From Colwellia sp. (lineage in GTDB: Bacteria; Pseudomonadota; Gammaproteobacteria; Enterobacterales; Alteromonadaceae): a stretch of 64,000 nucleotides of DNA. The DNA lies in NCBI GenBank assembly GCA_002733765.1, contig NVWU01000004.1:119078-183077 (forward strand), given 5' to 3'. The notes beneath the pieces are model-generated. The model was not told the DNA's origin. It ran no database searches and saw nothing but the letters and a program-made list of their open reading frames with translations. Positions 1-9,275 of this stretch are shown in pieces. A program made the translations under genes and the position numbers. Position 1 is the stretch's first letter. The number at the start of each line of letters is the position of its first letter.

Positions 1-222
1 CGTATGCCTATTGGTGATGATGAAGAAATTCAAATGAAGAGTGTTCGTTTTAGAACCTTAGGTTGTTACCCATTAACAGGGGCGGTTGAGTCAACAGCAG
101 ATACCTTACCTGAAATTATTCAAGAAATGTTATTAACCAAAACTTCTGAGCGTCAAGGTCGTGTTATTGATCACGATAGCGCTGGTTCTATGGAAAAGAA
201 AAAAATGGAAGGTTATTTCTAA
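1..222 (+). CDS. cysD: Sulfate adenylyltransferase subunit 2, C-terminal end (partial)
   Basis: This is the last 73 codons of CysD, the ATP sulfurylase small subunit. With CysN it makes adenosine 5'-phosphosulfate (APS) from sulfate and ATP in the cytoplasm. The visible tail carries the family's conserved C-terminal signature, [17 protein letters not shown], then [12 protein letters not shown] and the terminal GYF. The 5' part lies outside the window, so nothing can be said of its start or promoter. cysN follows 71 bp downstream on the same strand, the usual cysDN order. Confidence 0.95.
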   Translation, partial: RMPIGDDEEIQMKSVRFRTLGCYPLTGAVESTADTLPEIIQEMLLTKTSERQGRVIDHDSAGSMEKKKMEGYF

Positions 223-293
223 ACCCTTATTTTAAGGTATAGATTTTTCACCATAACATTTTTATTTGATTAAAATTTCCGAAGGAAAAACTT

Positions 294-1694
294 ATGAGTC
301 ACCAATCAGACTTAATCGAAGAAGACATTCAAGCTTATTTAAAGCAACATGAAAACAAAGAGTTAGTAAGATTTTTAACCTGTGGTAGCGTCGATGATGG
401 TAAAAGTACCTTAATTGGCCGTTTATTACATGATTCAAAAATGATCTTTGAAGATCAGCTGGCTGCCATTGAAAAAGATTCAAAAAAATCAGGTACCACC
501 GGTGATACCATTGATTTAGCCTTATTGGTTGATGGTTTACAGTCTGAGCGTGAGCAGGGCATTACCATTGATGTTGCTTATCGCTATTTTTCCACTGATA
601 AACGTAAGTTTATTATTGCTGACACTCCCGGTCATGAGCAATATACCCGCAACATGGCAACGGGTGCATCAACCTGTGATATCGCTATTATTTTGATTGA
701 TGCCCGTTACGGCGTGCAAGTTCAAACCCGTCGCCATTCATTTATTTGTTCATTATTGGGCATTAAACATATTATTGTTGCGGTCAATAAAATGGACTTG
801 GTTGATTACTCGCAAGAACGTTATCAGGCCATTAAGAAAGATTACCGTGAATTTACTGAAAGTTTAAACTTCTCTGATGTGCGTTTTATTCCAATGTCAG
901 CATTAAATGGCGACAATGTTGTTGAAGAAAGTGAAAACATGTCTTGGTATCCAGGCGCTACTTTAATGAAGCTGCTAAATACCATGGATGTTAAAGAAAC
1001 AGAAGAATTTACTGAATTACGTTTCCAAGTGCAATATGTTAATCGCCCTAATTTAGATTTCCGTGGTTTTGCGGGTACGCTTGCTTCTGGTCATGTATTG
1101 GTTGGCGATACCATTGTAGCTTTACCGTCTGGTAAAGAAAGTGTTGTTAAAGAAATTGTTACCTTTGACGGTAATCTTGAACGCGCTGATAAAGGCATGG
1201 CGGTCACGTTAACCTTAGAAGATGAAATAGATATTAGTCGCGGTGAAATGATTGTTAAAAAAGGCAGTTTACCAACTTCAGCAAAAGAGCTAAATGCTAC
1301 CGTAGTATGGATGCATGAGAATGAGCTTGAGCCTGGCCGTGAATACTTTATTAAACATGGCAGCAAAATGACTACCGGCCATGCGAGTAAAATCGTCAGC
1401 AAGTATGATGTTAATACCATGGAAAAACTCGCAACGTCACAATTAGCGATGAATGAAATAGGTATCGTTGATTTTGTTATTAGTGAAGCATTACATTTTG
1501 ATGACTATCAAGAAAACCGTGGTACTGGCGCCTTTATCATTATCGACCGTTTAAGTAATGTTACTGTTGGTGCTGGTATGATAAATCATGCTGTTGATGG
1601 CCAAGTTCATGAGTATTCAACTTTTGAATTAGAGTTAAATGTCTTAGTTCGTAAGCAGTTCCCTCATTGGGGTGCACGTGATATTACTAAATAG
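294..1694 (+). CDS. cysN: Sulfate adenylyltransferase subunit 1 (GTPase)
   Basis: CysN is the GTPase subunit that couples GTP hydrolysis to APS synthesis by CysD. The EF-Tu-like GTP-binding motifs are intact: GSVDDGKST at residues 31-39, DTPGHEQY near 110 and NKMD near 165. They are followed by the beta-barrel domains typical of translation-factor GTPases. At 466 residues it is the normal length of a stand-alone CysN; there is no fused APS kinase, which agrees with a separate cysC downstream. The ATG is preceded by an AAGGAAAAA ribosome binding site. A strong terminator hairpin follows at 1739, so cysDN probably forms a unit separate from the transporter and cysC. Confidence 0.97.
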   Translation: MSHQSDLIEEDIQAYLKQHENKELVRFLTCGSVDDGKSTLIGRLLHDSKMIFEDQLAAIEKDSKKSGTTGDTIDLALLVDGLQSEREQGITIDVAYRYFSTDKRKFIIADTPGHEQYTRNMATGASTCDIAIILIDARYGVQVQTRRHSFICSLLGIKHIIVAVNKMDLVDYSQERYQAIKKDYREFTESLNFSDVRFIPMSALNGDNVVEESENMSWYPGATLMKLLNTMDVKETEEFTELRFQVQYVNRPNLDFRGFAGTLASGHVLVGDTIVALPSGKESVVKEIVTFDGNLERADKGMAVTLTLEDEIDISRGEMIVKKGSLPTSAKELNATVVWMHENELEPGREYFIKHGSKMTTGHASKIVSKYDVNTMEKLATSQLAMNEIGIVDFVISEALHFDDYQENRGTGAFIIIDRLSNVTVGAGMINHAVDGQVHEYSTFELELNVLVRKQFPHWGARDITK

Positions 1695-1738
1695 CTATTC
1701 ACCATTCACTTTATTGCAGTAGCGCTTAATTAATGCGT

Positions 1739-1777
1739 AAAAAGTACTCATTAACTATCGTTAATGAGTACTTTTTT
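1739..1777 (+). terminator. Rho-independent terminator after cysN
   Basis: A perfect stem (AAAAAGTACTCATTAAC paired with GTTAATGAGTACTTTTT) closes a TATC loop and ends in a T run. It lies 45 bp after the cysN stop. Confidence 0.85.
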
Positions 1778-1860
1778 CTTTCATTAGAATACTACTGCTT
1801 AACGTTGAACATTTAGTTATTAGGAAATATTTAGCCTAATTTTTAATAAGTAACATTAGG

Positions 1861-3594
1861 ATGATAATGACAATAGAACAGTGGTTGATGATAGCGGTTT
1901 TTATCGCCACTTTTATCAGTTTAGTTAAATATAGTAAAGCACCTGAACGTGTTTTTTCAGTAACAGTACTGGCTTGTTTAGCGTTGTCATTTGTTAGTGT
2001 TGACGATATTCTCGCTAATGCGGTAAATCCGGGTTTAGTTACCTTAATTTTACTGGTACTTTGTTCTTTTTCTTTTGAACGTACCAGTATTTTACGTCGT
2101 ATGAGTCAGCGGATTTTTAATGGCTCAAAAATCAATTCAATGCTGCGGCTTTTTATTGGTACTGCATTTGCTTCTGCTATTATGAGTAATACCGCAGTAG
2201 TCGCGACACTTATTAATAGTGTCAAAAATAATAAGTTGATCAACCCAGGGAAATTACTATTACCTCTGTCTTATGTTGCGATTTTAGGCGGCACTCTCAC
2301 ACTTGTTGGTACCTCCACCAATCTTATTGTTAATAGCTTACTGATTAAACAAGGGGCGACTGGTTTTAGCTTTTTTGATTTTACCGCTATTGGCATAGTT
2401 GCGTTACTACTCTGTTTACTCTTAGTCATTTTACGTGCTAGAACGTTACCTGATATAGAACAAAGTCAATTGCTAACACAAGATTATTTACTTGAAGCTG
2501 AAGTCGCTGATGATTCTAAGTTAGTGAATAAAACCATTGAAGAAAATGGTTTAAGAAATTTAGATGCGCTATTTTTAGTCGAAATTGTCCGTCAAGAACG
2601 CCTAATAACACCCGTGACACCAGACGAAAGAGTACAAGCTGGCGATAAGTTAATCTTTAGTGGTGATATTTCAAAAGTATTAACATTACAGCAGTTTGAT
2701 GGCTTAACATTATTTGCTGAGCAAGATGATTTATTACGTGATAATTTAACCGAAGTATTAATCAAACCTGATTCTGCTATTGCCGGAAAAACCTTAAAAA
2801 AAGCCGGCTTTCGCGCTCGTTTTGATGCCGCTGTTGTGGCGGTTCGTCGAGAGGGTTGTGCCTTATCTGGGAAGTTAGGTGATATTGTTTTACAGTCAGG
2901 TGACTTTTTAGTGCTTGCTGTAGGGCAAGATTTTTCTAGTCGTACTAACTTATCAAAGAATTTTTTTATATTGTCCGGCCATCAAGCGATAAATATGCTC
3001 AGTGGTTGGCGTGATCAAGCGACTGTTTGGGGGTTTTTACTGGCTATTTCTATTTCAGTATTAACGCCTATTTCTTTATTAGGTTGTTTATTTCTTTATG
3101 TTGCGATGCTGATCTTTAGTGGAGCCTTAACAGTAAATGAAATTAAGCGTCGTTTTCCTTTAGAAATTTGGATGATAGTACTTGGCGCACTAACCTTAGC
3201 AACTGCTATTGAAAATACCGGCTTGGCGGCTATGATAGCCGACTCTATAAAACAACTCCTTGATGGGCGTAGTGTTTATTTAGCATTTATTGCTATTTTT
3301 GTATTAACGCTATTGATGACTGAATTGATAACCAATAGTGCCGCCGCCGCATTAACATTCCCTATTGCTTATAATATTGCTTTGGGCTTAGGGGTCGATC
3401 CAATACCTTTTGTGATGGCAGTAGCTTTTGCCGCAAGTGGCTCATTTATTAGCCCTTATGGCTATCAAACTAATGTGATGGTCTATAACGCAGGTAACTA
3501 CCAATTAAGTGATTTTGTAAAGTTTGGTTTGCCTATCTCTATTGTCTACAGTGTTACTGTGTTGTGGATGATTCCCGTTGTGTTTCCTTTTTAG
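1861..3594 (+). CDS. SLC13-family (DASS) transporter with RCK_C/TrkA-C domains, probable sulfate permease
   Basis: This is a 577-residue polytopic membrane protein. Hydrophobic segments fill residues 1-200 and 380-577. Between them lies a soluble stretch (about 205-375) with two TrkA-C/RCK_C-like units, each with a turn of the type VQAGDKLIFSGD or LQSGDFLVLAVG. Motifs such as TLVGTSTNLIVN and ITNSAAAALTFPIA match the paired SNT-type substrate/sodium signatures of the divalent-anion:sodium symporter family. Its place between cysDN and cysC makes sulfate the likely substrate, a role this subfamily often has in marine gammaproteobacteria. The substrate is inferred from context, not from a sequence signature. 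Confidence 0.85.
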   Translation: MIMTIEQWLMIAVFIATFISLVKYSKAPERVFSVTVLACLALSFVSVDDILANAVNPGLVTLILLVLCSFSFERTSILRRMSQRIFNGSKINSMLRLFIGTAFASAIMSNTAVVATLINSVKNNKLINPGKLLLPLSYVAILGGTLTLVGTSTNLIVNSLLIKQGATGFSFFDFTAIGIVALLLCLLLVILRARTLPDIEQSQLLTQDYLLEAEVADDSKLVNKTIEENGLRNLDALFLVEIVRQERLITPVTPDERVQAGDKLIFSGDISKVLTLQQFDGLTLFAEQDDLLRDNLTEVLIKPDSAIAGKTLKKAGFRARFDAAVVAVRREGCALSGKLGDIVLQSGDFLVLAVGQDFSSRTNLSKNFFILSGHQAINMLSGWRDQATVWGFLLAISISVLTPISLLGCLFLYVAMLIFSGALTVNEIKRRFPLEIWMIVLGALTLATAIENTGLAAMIADSIKQLLDGRSVYLAFIAIFVLTLLMTELITNSAAAALTFPIAYNIALGLGVDPIPFVMAVAFAASGSFISPYGYQTNVMVYNAGNYQLSDFVKFGLPISIVYSVTVLWMIPVVFPF

Positions 3595-3639
3595 AACAAC
3601 ACCTTAAAATTTACACCTTAAAATATTAAAGAGTAAAGA

Positions 3640-4263
3640 ATGAAAACAGAAAATACGGTATGGCATGAACAACATGTAACGAAAGAACAGCGTGCTACTT
3701 TAAAACAACAAAAGCCTTGTTTACTTTGGTATACCGGTTTAAGTGGCTCTGGTAAGTCAACCGTTGCTAATGCAGTAGATGCGTTATTATTTGAACTGGG
3801 TTGTCACAGTTATTTACTTGATGGTGATAATGTTCGTCATGGTTTAAATGGTGATTTAGGCTTTAGTGATGAAGACAGAGTTGAAAACATTCGCCGAATT
3901 GGTGAAGTATCAACGCTTTTTCTTGATGCGGGTTTAATTGTTTCTACTGCTTTCATTTCACCTTTTAGTGAAGATAGAGCCAGTGCCAGAGCAAAACTAG
4001 CGCAAGGCGAATTTATTGAAGTGTATATTGATACACCGATAAGCGTTTGCGAACAACGCGATCCTAAAGGCTTATATAAAAAAGCACGTAAGGGTGAAAT
4101 TAAAGACTTTACCGGCATAGACTCAAACTATGACGTTCCTGAGAATCCTGAAATTCATGTAAAAACAGCCGAGCAATCTATACAGAGTTGTGCGCAGCAA
4201 ATAGTGAATTATTTAGCTGAGCATGATTTTATAGAAAAAGGCTCTATCGAATTAACGAAGTAA
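3640..4263 (+). CDS. cysC: Adenylylsulfate kinase
   Basis: APS kinase phosphorylates APS to PAPS, the substrate of PAPS reductase. The Walker A loop GLSGSGKST is at residues 33-41, followed by the family motifs LLDGDNVRHGLNGDLGFSDEDR and FISPFSEDR. The length of 207 residues is typical. It starts 45 bp after the transporter and is followed 11 bp later by the DHH phosphoesterase gene, so these three genes are probably co-transcribed. The ATG follows an AAAGAG ribosome binding site. Confidence 0.97.
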   Translation: MKTENTVWHEQHVTKEQRATLKQQKPCLLWYTGLSGSGKSTVANAVDALLFELGCHSYLLDGDNVRHGLNGDLGFSDEDRVENIRRIGEVSTLFLDAGLIVSTAFISPFSEDRASARAKLAQGEFIEVYIDTPISVCEQRDPKGLYKKARKGEIKDFTGIDSNYDVPENPEIHVKTAEQSIQSCAQQIVNYLAEHDFIEKGSIELTK

Positions 4264-4274
4264 AGGTAACTCCC

Positions 4275-5258
4275 ATGCATTATGATGTTTTTAATGGCGA
4301 TGCCGATGGCATTATTGCGTTATTACAACTTCGCCTTTCTAAAAAAGAAAAACAGCCAAGTGAATTTACCTTAATTACCGGTGTTAAACGTGATATCAGT
4401 TTACTTAAACAAGTTGATGTTAATCTAGCTGAGTCTGTTACGGTATTAGATATCTCGTTAGAAAAAAATAATGATGCTCTGGCCCGTTTACTTGAACAAG
4501 AAGTGAAGGTTTTTTATGTTGATCATCATCGAACTGGGGATATTCCGCAGTCAAAGCAGCTATTCAGTTTATTAGATACCGATGCAAATACTTGTACTAG
4601 TCTTTTAGTCAATAAACACCTTGATGATGAGTTTGTTCTTTGGGCTATCACAGCTGCTTTTGGCGATAATATGCAAGCCTCTGCTGAGGAGTTGTCTGGA
4701 AAACTTGGATTATCATCTAAGCAGCAATCGCAATTAAAAGAATTAGGTATTTATATTAACTATAACGGCTACGGACGCAGTGTTGAAGACTTGCATTTTC
4801 ATCCAGCTGACTTGTTTAGAAAGTTATTAAAGTATTCAGACCCTTTTGAGTTAATCAATGAGCAAGGCTCTATTTTTTCACAGCTTAAAAGCGCCTATTT
4901 AGCCGATATGCATCAAGCTAAAAATGCGGACGTACTTGTTGAAAATACTAGTTTTAAAGCAGTACAATTAGCTGATGAACCATGGGCTCGGCGTGTAAGT
5001 GGTGTTTTTGGTAACGATTTAGCCAATATTTCACCTGATAAAGCACATGCTGTTCTTACGCTAAATGAAAGCGCCTTAAATACTAATTATAGTTATACCG
5101 TCAGTCTCAGAGCCCCTTTAAGTAATAAGCAGGGTGCTGGTGAGTTATGTGCTAGCTTTCCAACGGGTGGTGGCAGAGCTGCTGCCGCAGGCATTAATGC
5201 ATTACCTCAAAAAATGCTTGGCGATTTTTTTGATAGCGTGTCAAAATATTACGCATAG
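4275..5258 (+). CDS. DHH-family phosphoesterase, candidate pAp phosphatase
   Basis: This 327-residue protein has the signature of the DHH phosphoesterase superfamily (RecJ/NrnA). Motif I is FNGDADG at residues 6-12, the DHH triad is at 83-85 (VDHHRTG), a motif IV-like aspartate is in AFGDN near 131, and a DHHA1-like glycine motif GGGRAAAAG is near 298-306. Some members, such as NrnA, hydrolyse 3'-phosphoadenosine 5'-phosphate (pAp) or short oligonucleotides. It lies 11 bp after cysC with an AAGGT ribosome binding site. pAp is the by-product of PAPS reduction, so a role in removing pAp in place of CysQ is a reasonable inference. The fold is secure; the substrate is not. Confidence 0.8.
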   Translation: MHYDVFNGDADGIIALLQLRLSKKEKQPSEFTLITGVKRDISLLKQVDVNLAESVTVLDISLEKNNDALARLLEQEVKVFYVDHHRTGDIPQSKQLFSLLDTDANTCTSLLVNKHLDDEFVLWAITAAFGDNMQASAEELSGKLGLSSKQQSQLKELGIYINYNGYGRSVEDLHFHPADLFRKLLKYSDPFELINEQGSIFSQLKSAYLADMHQAKNADVLVENTSFKAVQLADEPWARRVSGVFGNDLANISPDKAHAVLTLNESALNTNYSYTVSLRAPLSNKQGAGELCASFPTGGGRAAAAGINALPQKMLGDFFDSVSKYYA

Positions 5259-5307
5259 TGCCTAAGTTACGGCTTACGAACAACAAGTTAAAAAGGAAGG
5301 ATAAGAG

Positions 5308-6318
5308 ATGAGTTTATTAATCACTGGTGGTACGGGCTATATTGGTAGCCACACAGTTGTCGAGTTGCAAGCTTTAGCCAATGAGCAAGATATTGTTATT
5401 GTCGATGATTTGTCAAACTCCTCTACTAAAGTACTTGAACGAATTACCAGAATTACAGGGAAAACAGTTACCTTTATCAAAGCTGATATTTGTGATTACG
5501 AAGCGATGAACTTGGTATTTACTCAACATAATATTGATGCCGTAATCCATTTTGCTGGTCATAAAGCTGTTGGTGAGTCGAGTGAAAAACCACTTAGCTA
5601 TTATTATAATAATGTTTCGGGTACGGTTATTTTACTTAAGGTAATGGCCGAGCATAAGGTTAAAAAACTTGTTTTTAGTTCGTCAGCAACTGTTTATGGT
5701 GATAATGCTTCACCACTGAATGAAACTATGTCAACTTCAGCGACTAACCCCTACGGTCAAACTAAATTGATGATTGAACATATTTTGTTTGATTTGGCAA
5801 AAAGTGACAGTGACTGGTCTATTGCTTGTTTACGTTATTTTAATCCTATTGGCGCGCATGAATCAGGCTTAATAGGTGAAAATCCTAATGGAATACCTAA
5901 TAATTTATTACCTTATGTTGCTCAAGTGGCGGTTGGCCGATTGGCTCAACTACAAGTGTTTGGTGATGATTATGACACGGTAGATGGTACTGGAGTGAGA
6001 GATTATATTCATGTGGTTGATTTGGCGCAAGGCCATGTTAAAGCGCTACAAAACTTAGATAAAATATCAGGCTGCCAAGCCATTAATTTAGGTACAGGCA
6101 ATGGCACCTCAGTATTAGAGATTGTTAATACCTTTAAAGAAATTAGTGGTCAAAATATTCCGTACAAAATAGTCCCTAGACGTGCCGGTGATTTAGCGAC
6201 AGTTTATGCAAACGCTGATTTGGCGCATGAGCTACTTGATTGGCAAGCAACGAGAAATTTACATACTATGATTATGGATACTTGGCGTTGGCAGTCAGAA
6301 AATCCACAAGGATTCTAA
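5308..6318 (+). CDS. galE: UDP-glucose 4-epimerase
   Basis: GalE interconverts UDP-glucose and UDP-galactose using bound NAD. The Rossmann motif GGTGYIGSH is at residues 7-15, the catalytic serine region SSSATVYG near 126, and the YxxxK pair in NPYGQTKLM near 149. The 336-residue length and C-terminal substrate-binding region (YFNPIGAHESG, VRDYIHVVDLA) are typical. A good AAGGAAGG ribosome binding site precedes the ATG. It lies 49 bp after the DHH gene with no visible terminator, so read-through from the sulfur genes is possible, though the function points to surface polysaccharide or galactose metabolism. Confidence 0.95.
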   Translation: MSLLITGGTGYIGSHTVVELQALANEQDIVIVDDLSNSSTKVLERITRITGKTVTFIKADICDYEAMNLVFTQHNIDAVIHFAGHKAVGESSEKPLSYYYNNVSGTVILLKVMAEHKVKKLVFSSSATVYGDNASPLNETMSTSATNPYGQTKLMIEHILFDLAKSDSDWSIACLRYFNPIGAHESGLIGENPNGIPNNLLPYVAQVAVGRLAQLQVFGDDYDTVDGTGVRDYIHVVDLAQGHVKALQNLDKISGCQAINLGTGNGTSVLEIVNTFKEISGQNIPYKIVPRRAGDLATVYANADLAHELLDWQATRNLHTMIMDTWRWQSENPQGF

Positions 6319-6332
6319 CTGCGTTAATATAA

Positions 6333-7553
6333 TTATCCGGCCAATTGACTTTGTTCATCAGCCCAAGCAAGAGCTTCGTTATAATGTTTGACGGCTTGCT
6401 CTTTATCTAATTGGAGTTTTTCCATAATAAAATTCGTTTTTTCCCATTGAGCATGCTCAATAAACTCAACTAATTTTATTATGGCTGCCATCACACCTTT
6501 TCGTGTCAGTAGCGGCTCTTTAATCTCACTTGCTAATGGCAATTTGTCGAGCACAACGGCTAGTTCTTCATCTAAAATAGCATCGATCATCGATAGTAGC
6601 CCTGTTAGAAAAGCGATGGAGTCATCAAGTTGAGATTTCAGATCCTTAGCGACTAGTTCACAAAATTTAGCGCGTGTCATCGCTAATTTGATTAACTCTG
6701 TTGGCTTATCTGGGTTTGCGGTAACAGCAAACATCAAACCAAGAAAACGCTTTAACTCACTGGAGCCAAGAATGACTAACGCTTGTTTAATCGTTGATAT
6801 TTCACTGTGGCGTCTAAACATCGCGGAATTAGCATAGCGAAGTAATTTATATGATAAAGATACATCACGTTCAAACACATTGGTTATGCTAGTTAAATCT
6901 AATTCAGGCTTAGAGGTTTCATATAATAATTCAGCCATAGCAAGCTGGGATGGAGATAAATTTTTAGTTTTTACCATCTCGGGCTTAGCAAAAAAGAAGC
7001 CTTGAAAATACTTAAAACCAAGTTGTAATGCCTGATCGTATTCTTGATAAGTTTCTACTTTTTCAGCTAACAATTCAATATGAGGATGATTTTTAATGGC
7101 TTCTATAATTTGTTTGATTTCGTCAAAATTGGTTTGCTGAATATCAACTTTAATAATTTTAATAAATGGATAGAAATGCGACCAAACACTTTGGTGCTCA
7201 TAATCATCTAAAGCAATGGTATAACCTTTACTATATAAGTCTTTACAAATATTTAATAATTTTTTACCTGGCTTGACCGTTTCTAGTATTTCAATAACCA
7301 CTTCTTCATTGGTGAGCATTTCAGGGTAACCTTGAATTAAGGTTTCTAAAGTGAAATTAATAAAGGCAGGTTTACTGCCAGTAAAATCACTAATGCCCAT
7401 ATTGAATTTGCTCGCTTCAATCATTTTGCTCGTTGCTTCATCACCATCTATTTCAGGAAAAACATTATCTATGCTATCGCGAAAAAGTAATTCATAAGCA
7501 TAGAGGTTTTTGTTTGCGTCTAAAATAGGCTGTCTAGCGGCATAAAAGTACAT
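6333..7553 (-). CDS. EAL-HDOD signalling protein (degenerate EAL)
   Basis: The N-terminal half (1-200) is an EAL-type fold and the C-terminal half (about 200-400) an HDOD domain, the architecture of YuxH/CdgJ-type proteins. The EAL catalytic signatures are worn away: ELLFR replaces EALLR, DDYEHQ replaces DDFGTG and AEKVET replaces AEGVET. It therefore probably does not hydrolyse c-di-GMP and more likely binds a partner or nucleotide. Related proteins influence motility in Vibrio. It converges on galE with only 14 bp between the stops and is divergent from putP. Confidence 0.88.
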   Translation of the reverse strand: MYFYAARQPILDANKNLYAYELLFRDSIDNVFPEIDGDEATSKMIEASKFNMGISDFTGSKPAFINFTLETLIQGYPEMLTNEEVVIEILETVKPGKKLLNICKDLYSKGYTIALDDYEHQSVWSHFYPFIKIIKVDIQQTNFDEIKQIIEAIKNHPHIELLAEKVETYQEYDQALQLGFKYFQGFFFAKPEMVKTKNLSPSQLAMAELLYETSKPELDLTSITNVFERDVSLSYKLLRYANSAMFRRHSEISTIKQALVILGSSELKRFLGLMFAVTANPDKPTELIKLAMTRAKFCELVAKDLKSQLDDSIAFLTGLLSMIDAILDEELAVVLDKLPLASEIKEPLLTRKGVMAAIIKLVEFIEHAQWEKTNFIMEKLQLDKEQAVKHYNEALAWADEQSQLAG

Positions 7554-7750
7554 AGTTTGAGCAATATCTTTATAATAAAAACAATTACTAATAAATATAC
7601 CTATTCTTGTTGAAGATGCAAGATTATGCGGAAAATTATCTTTTTATATTTCGAGGAATAATCGGCGACAGGGTATATTTATGTCTAAGTTCTTGATAGC
7701 GTAGCAGGGAATTTTTTAGCCATAAATTACAACAGATAGAGGGGAATCGC

Positions 7751-9238
7751 TTGGCATTGGGTACATTAATTTCTTTAGCACTATATTTTATTGTTATGTT
7801 AGGCATAGGCTTTTATGCCTATACAAAATCTACCAGTGATGTTTCTGGTTATATGCTCGGTGGTAGAAGCTTAAGCCCTAGTGTAACAGCACTTTCTGCC
7901 GGAGCCTCGGATATGAGTGGCTGGATGTTAATGGGTTTACCTGGCGCTATGTATATCTCAGGAATGAGTAGCTTATGGATAGCCATAGGTTTAGTGATTG
8001 GTGCCTTTTTAAATTATCTCATTGTTGCTCCTCGTCTTCGAACCTATACAGAAGTGGCTAATGACTCTATTACTTTACCTGACTTCTTTGAAAATCGCTT
8101 TAATGATAAATCACGCCTGTTACGAATAGTTTCATCGCTGGTTATCATCGTATTTTTTACCCTTTATACATCCAGTGGGCTGGTTGCTGGTGGCAAGCTC
8201 TTTGAAAGTTCTTTCGGGCTGAACTATGAAGTGGGGTTGTATGTTACCGCAGGCGTTGTCGTAGCCTATACACTTTTTGGTGGCTTTTTGGCGGTTAGCT
8301 TAACTGATTTTGTGCAAGGCTGTATTATGTTTATTGCCTTAGTATTAGTCCCTTTGGTTACTATTAATGACGTTGGCGGGTTGGGGGAAATGCAAACGAG
8401 TATTAGTCACATTAACCCTGAACTGTTGGATATTTTTAGTGGTGTTAGTGCTATAGGCATTATTTCAGCAATGGCCTGGGGCTTAGGCTATTTTGGTCAG
8501 CCACATATTATTGTTCGATTTATGGCAATTCGTCACGTGCAAGATATGCCAACAGCACGTCGTATAGGGATGAGCTGGATGATAGTATCAATCATTGGTG
8601 CTATGGCTACTGGGTTTGCCGGTATTGCTTATGTCGCTAAAACGGGGTTAACTCTTGATGATCCAGAAACTATTTTTATTGTATTATCACAACTTCTTTT
8701 TAGCCCATTAGTTGCTGGTTTTCTTTTAGCGGCGATATTAGCAGCGATTATGAGTACTATTTCTTCTCAATTATTAGTTACTTCAAGCTCGTTAACTGAA
8801 GATCTTTATAAAACTTTTTTAGATAAAGATGCTAGTGATAAACAGCAAGTTTTAGTTGGGCGTATCTCAGTGGTTATTGTTGCCCTAGTTGCTATTTATT
8901 TAGCCTATAATCGTGATAGTTCAATATTATCCTTAGTCAGTAATGCTTGGGCTGGCTTTGGTGCCGCATTTGGACCAGTCATTATTGGGTGTTTATATTG
9001 GAAAAAAATGACTAGAAATGGCGCCTTATTCGGTATGATCACTGGCGCTGCAACAGTACTTTTATGGATTTATGCCCCTATTAGTATTGATGGTCAATCA
9101 TTAAGTTCATTAATGTATGAAATAGTTCCTGGTTTCATTTTGTGTTCACTCGTTATTTATGTTGTGAGTACTATTTCTCCGCAAGGTGATACCGCCATTT
9201 TAGCTAAGCATGATGAAATGTTGACACATCATCATTAA
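7751..9238 (+). CDS. putP: Sodium/proline symporter
   Basis: PutP is an inner-membrane solute:sodium symporter (SSS family) that imports proline. The 495-residue protein has about 13 hydrophobic segments and typical motifs: GGRSLSPSVTALSAGASDMSGW near residues 37-58, GWLxG-type helices, and GYFGQPHIIVRFMA near 246. The reading frame opens with TTG at 7751, preceded by a GAGGGGA ribosome binding site at good spacing. No better ATG lies upstream, and the family's N-terminus aligns with this start. No proline catabolic gene (putA) is in the window. Confidence 0.93.
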   Translation: MALGTLISLALYFIVMLGIGFYAYTKSTSDVSGYMLGGRSLSPSVTALSAGASDMSGWMLMGLPGAMYISGMSSLWIAIGLVIGAFLNYLIVAPRLRTYTEVANDSITLPDFFENRFNDKSRLLRIVSSLVIIVFFTLYTSSGLVAGGKLFESSFGLNYEVGLYVTAGVVVAYTLFGGFLAVSLTDFVQGCIMFIALVLVPLVTINDVGGLGEMQTSISHINPELLDIFSGVSAIGIISAMAWGLGYFGQPHIIVRFMAIRHVQDMPTARRIGMSWMIVSIIGAMATGFAGIAYVAKTGLTLDDPETIFIVLSQLLFSPLVAGFLLAAILAAIMSTISSQLLVTSSSLTEDLYKTFLDKDASDKQQVLVGRISVVIVALVAIYLAYNRDSSILSLVSNAWAGFGAAFGPVIIGCLYWKKMTRNGALFGMITGAATVLLWIYAPISIDGQSLSSLMYEIVPGFILCSLVIYVVSTISPQGDTAILAKHDEMLTHHH

Positions 9239-9275
9239 ATAATATGAATAATAAATTTTAATACAGGTTAAAAAT

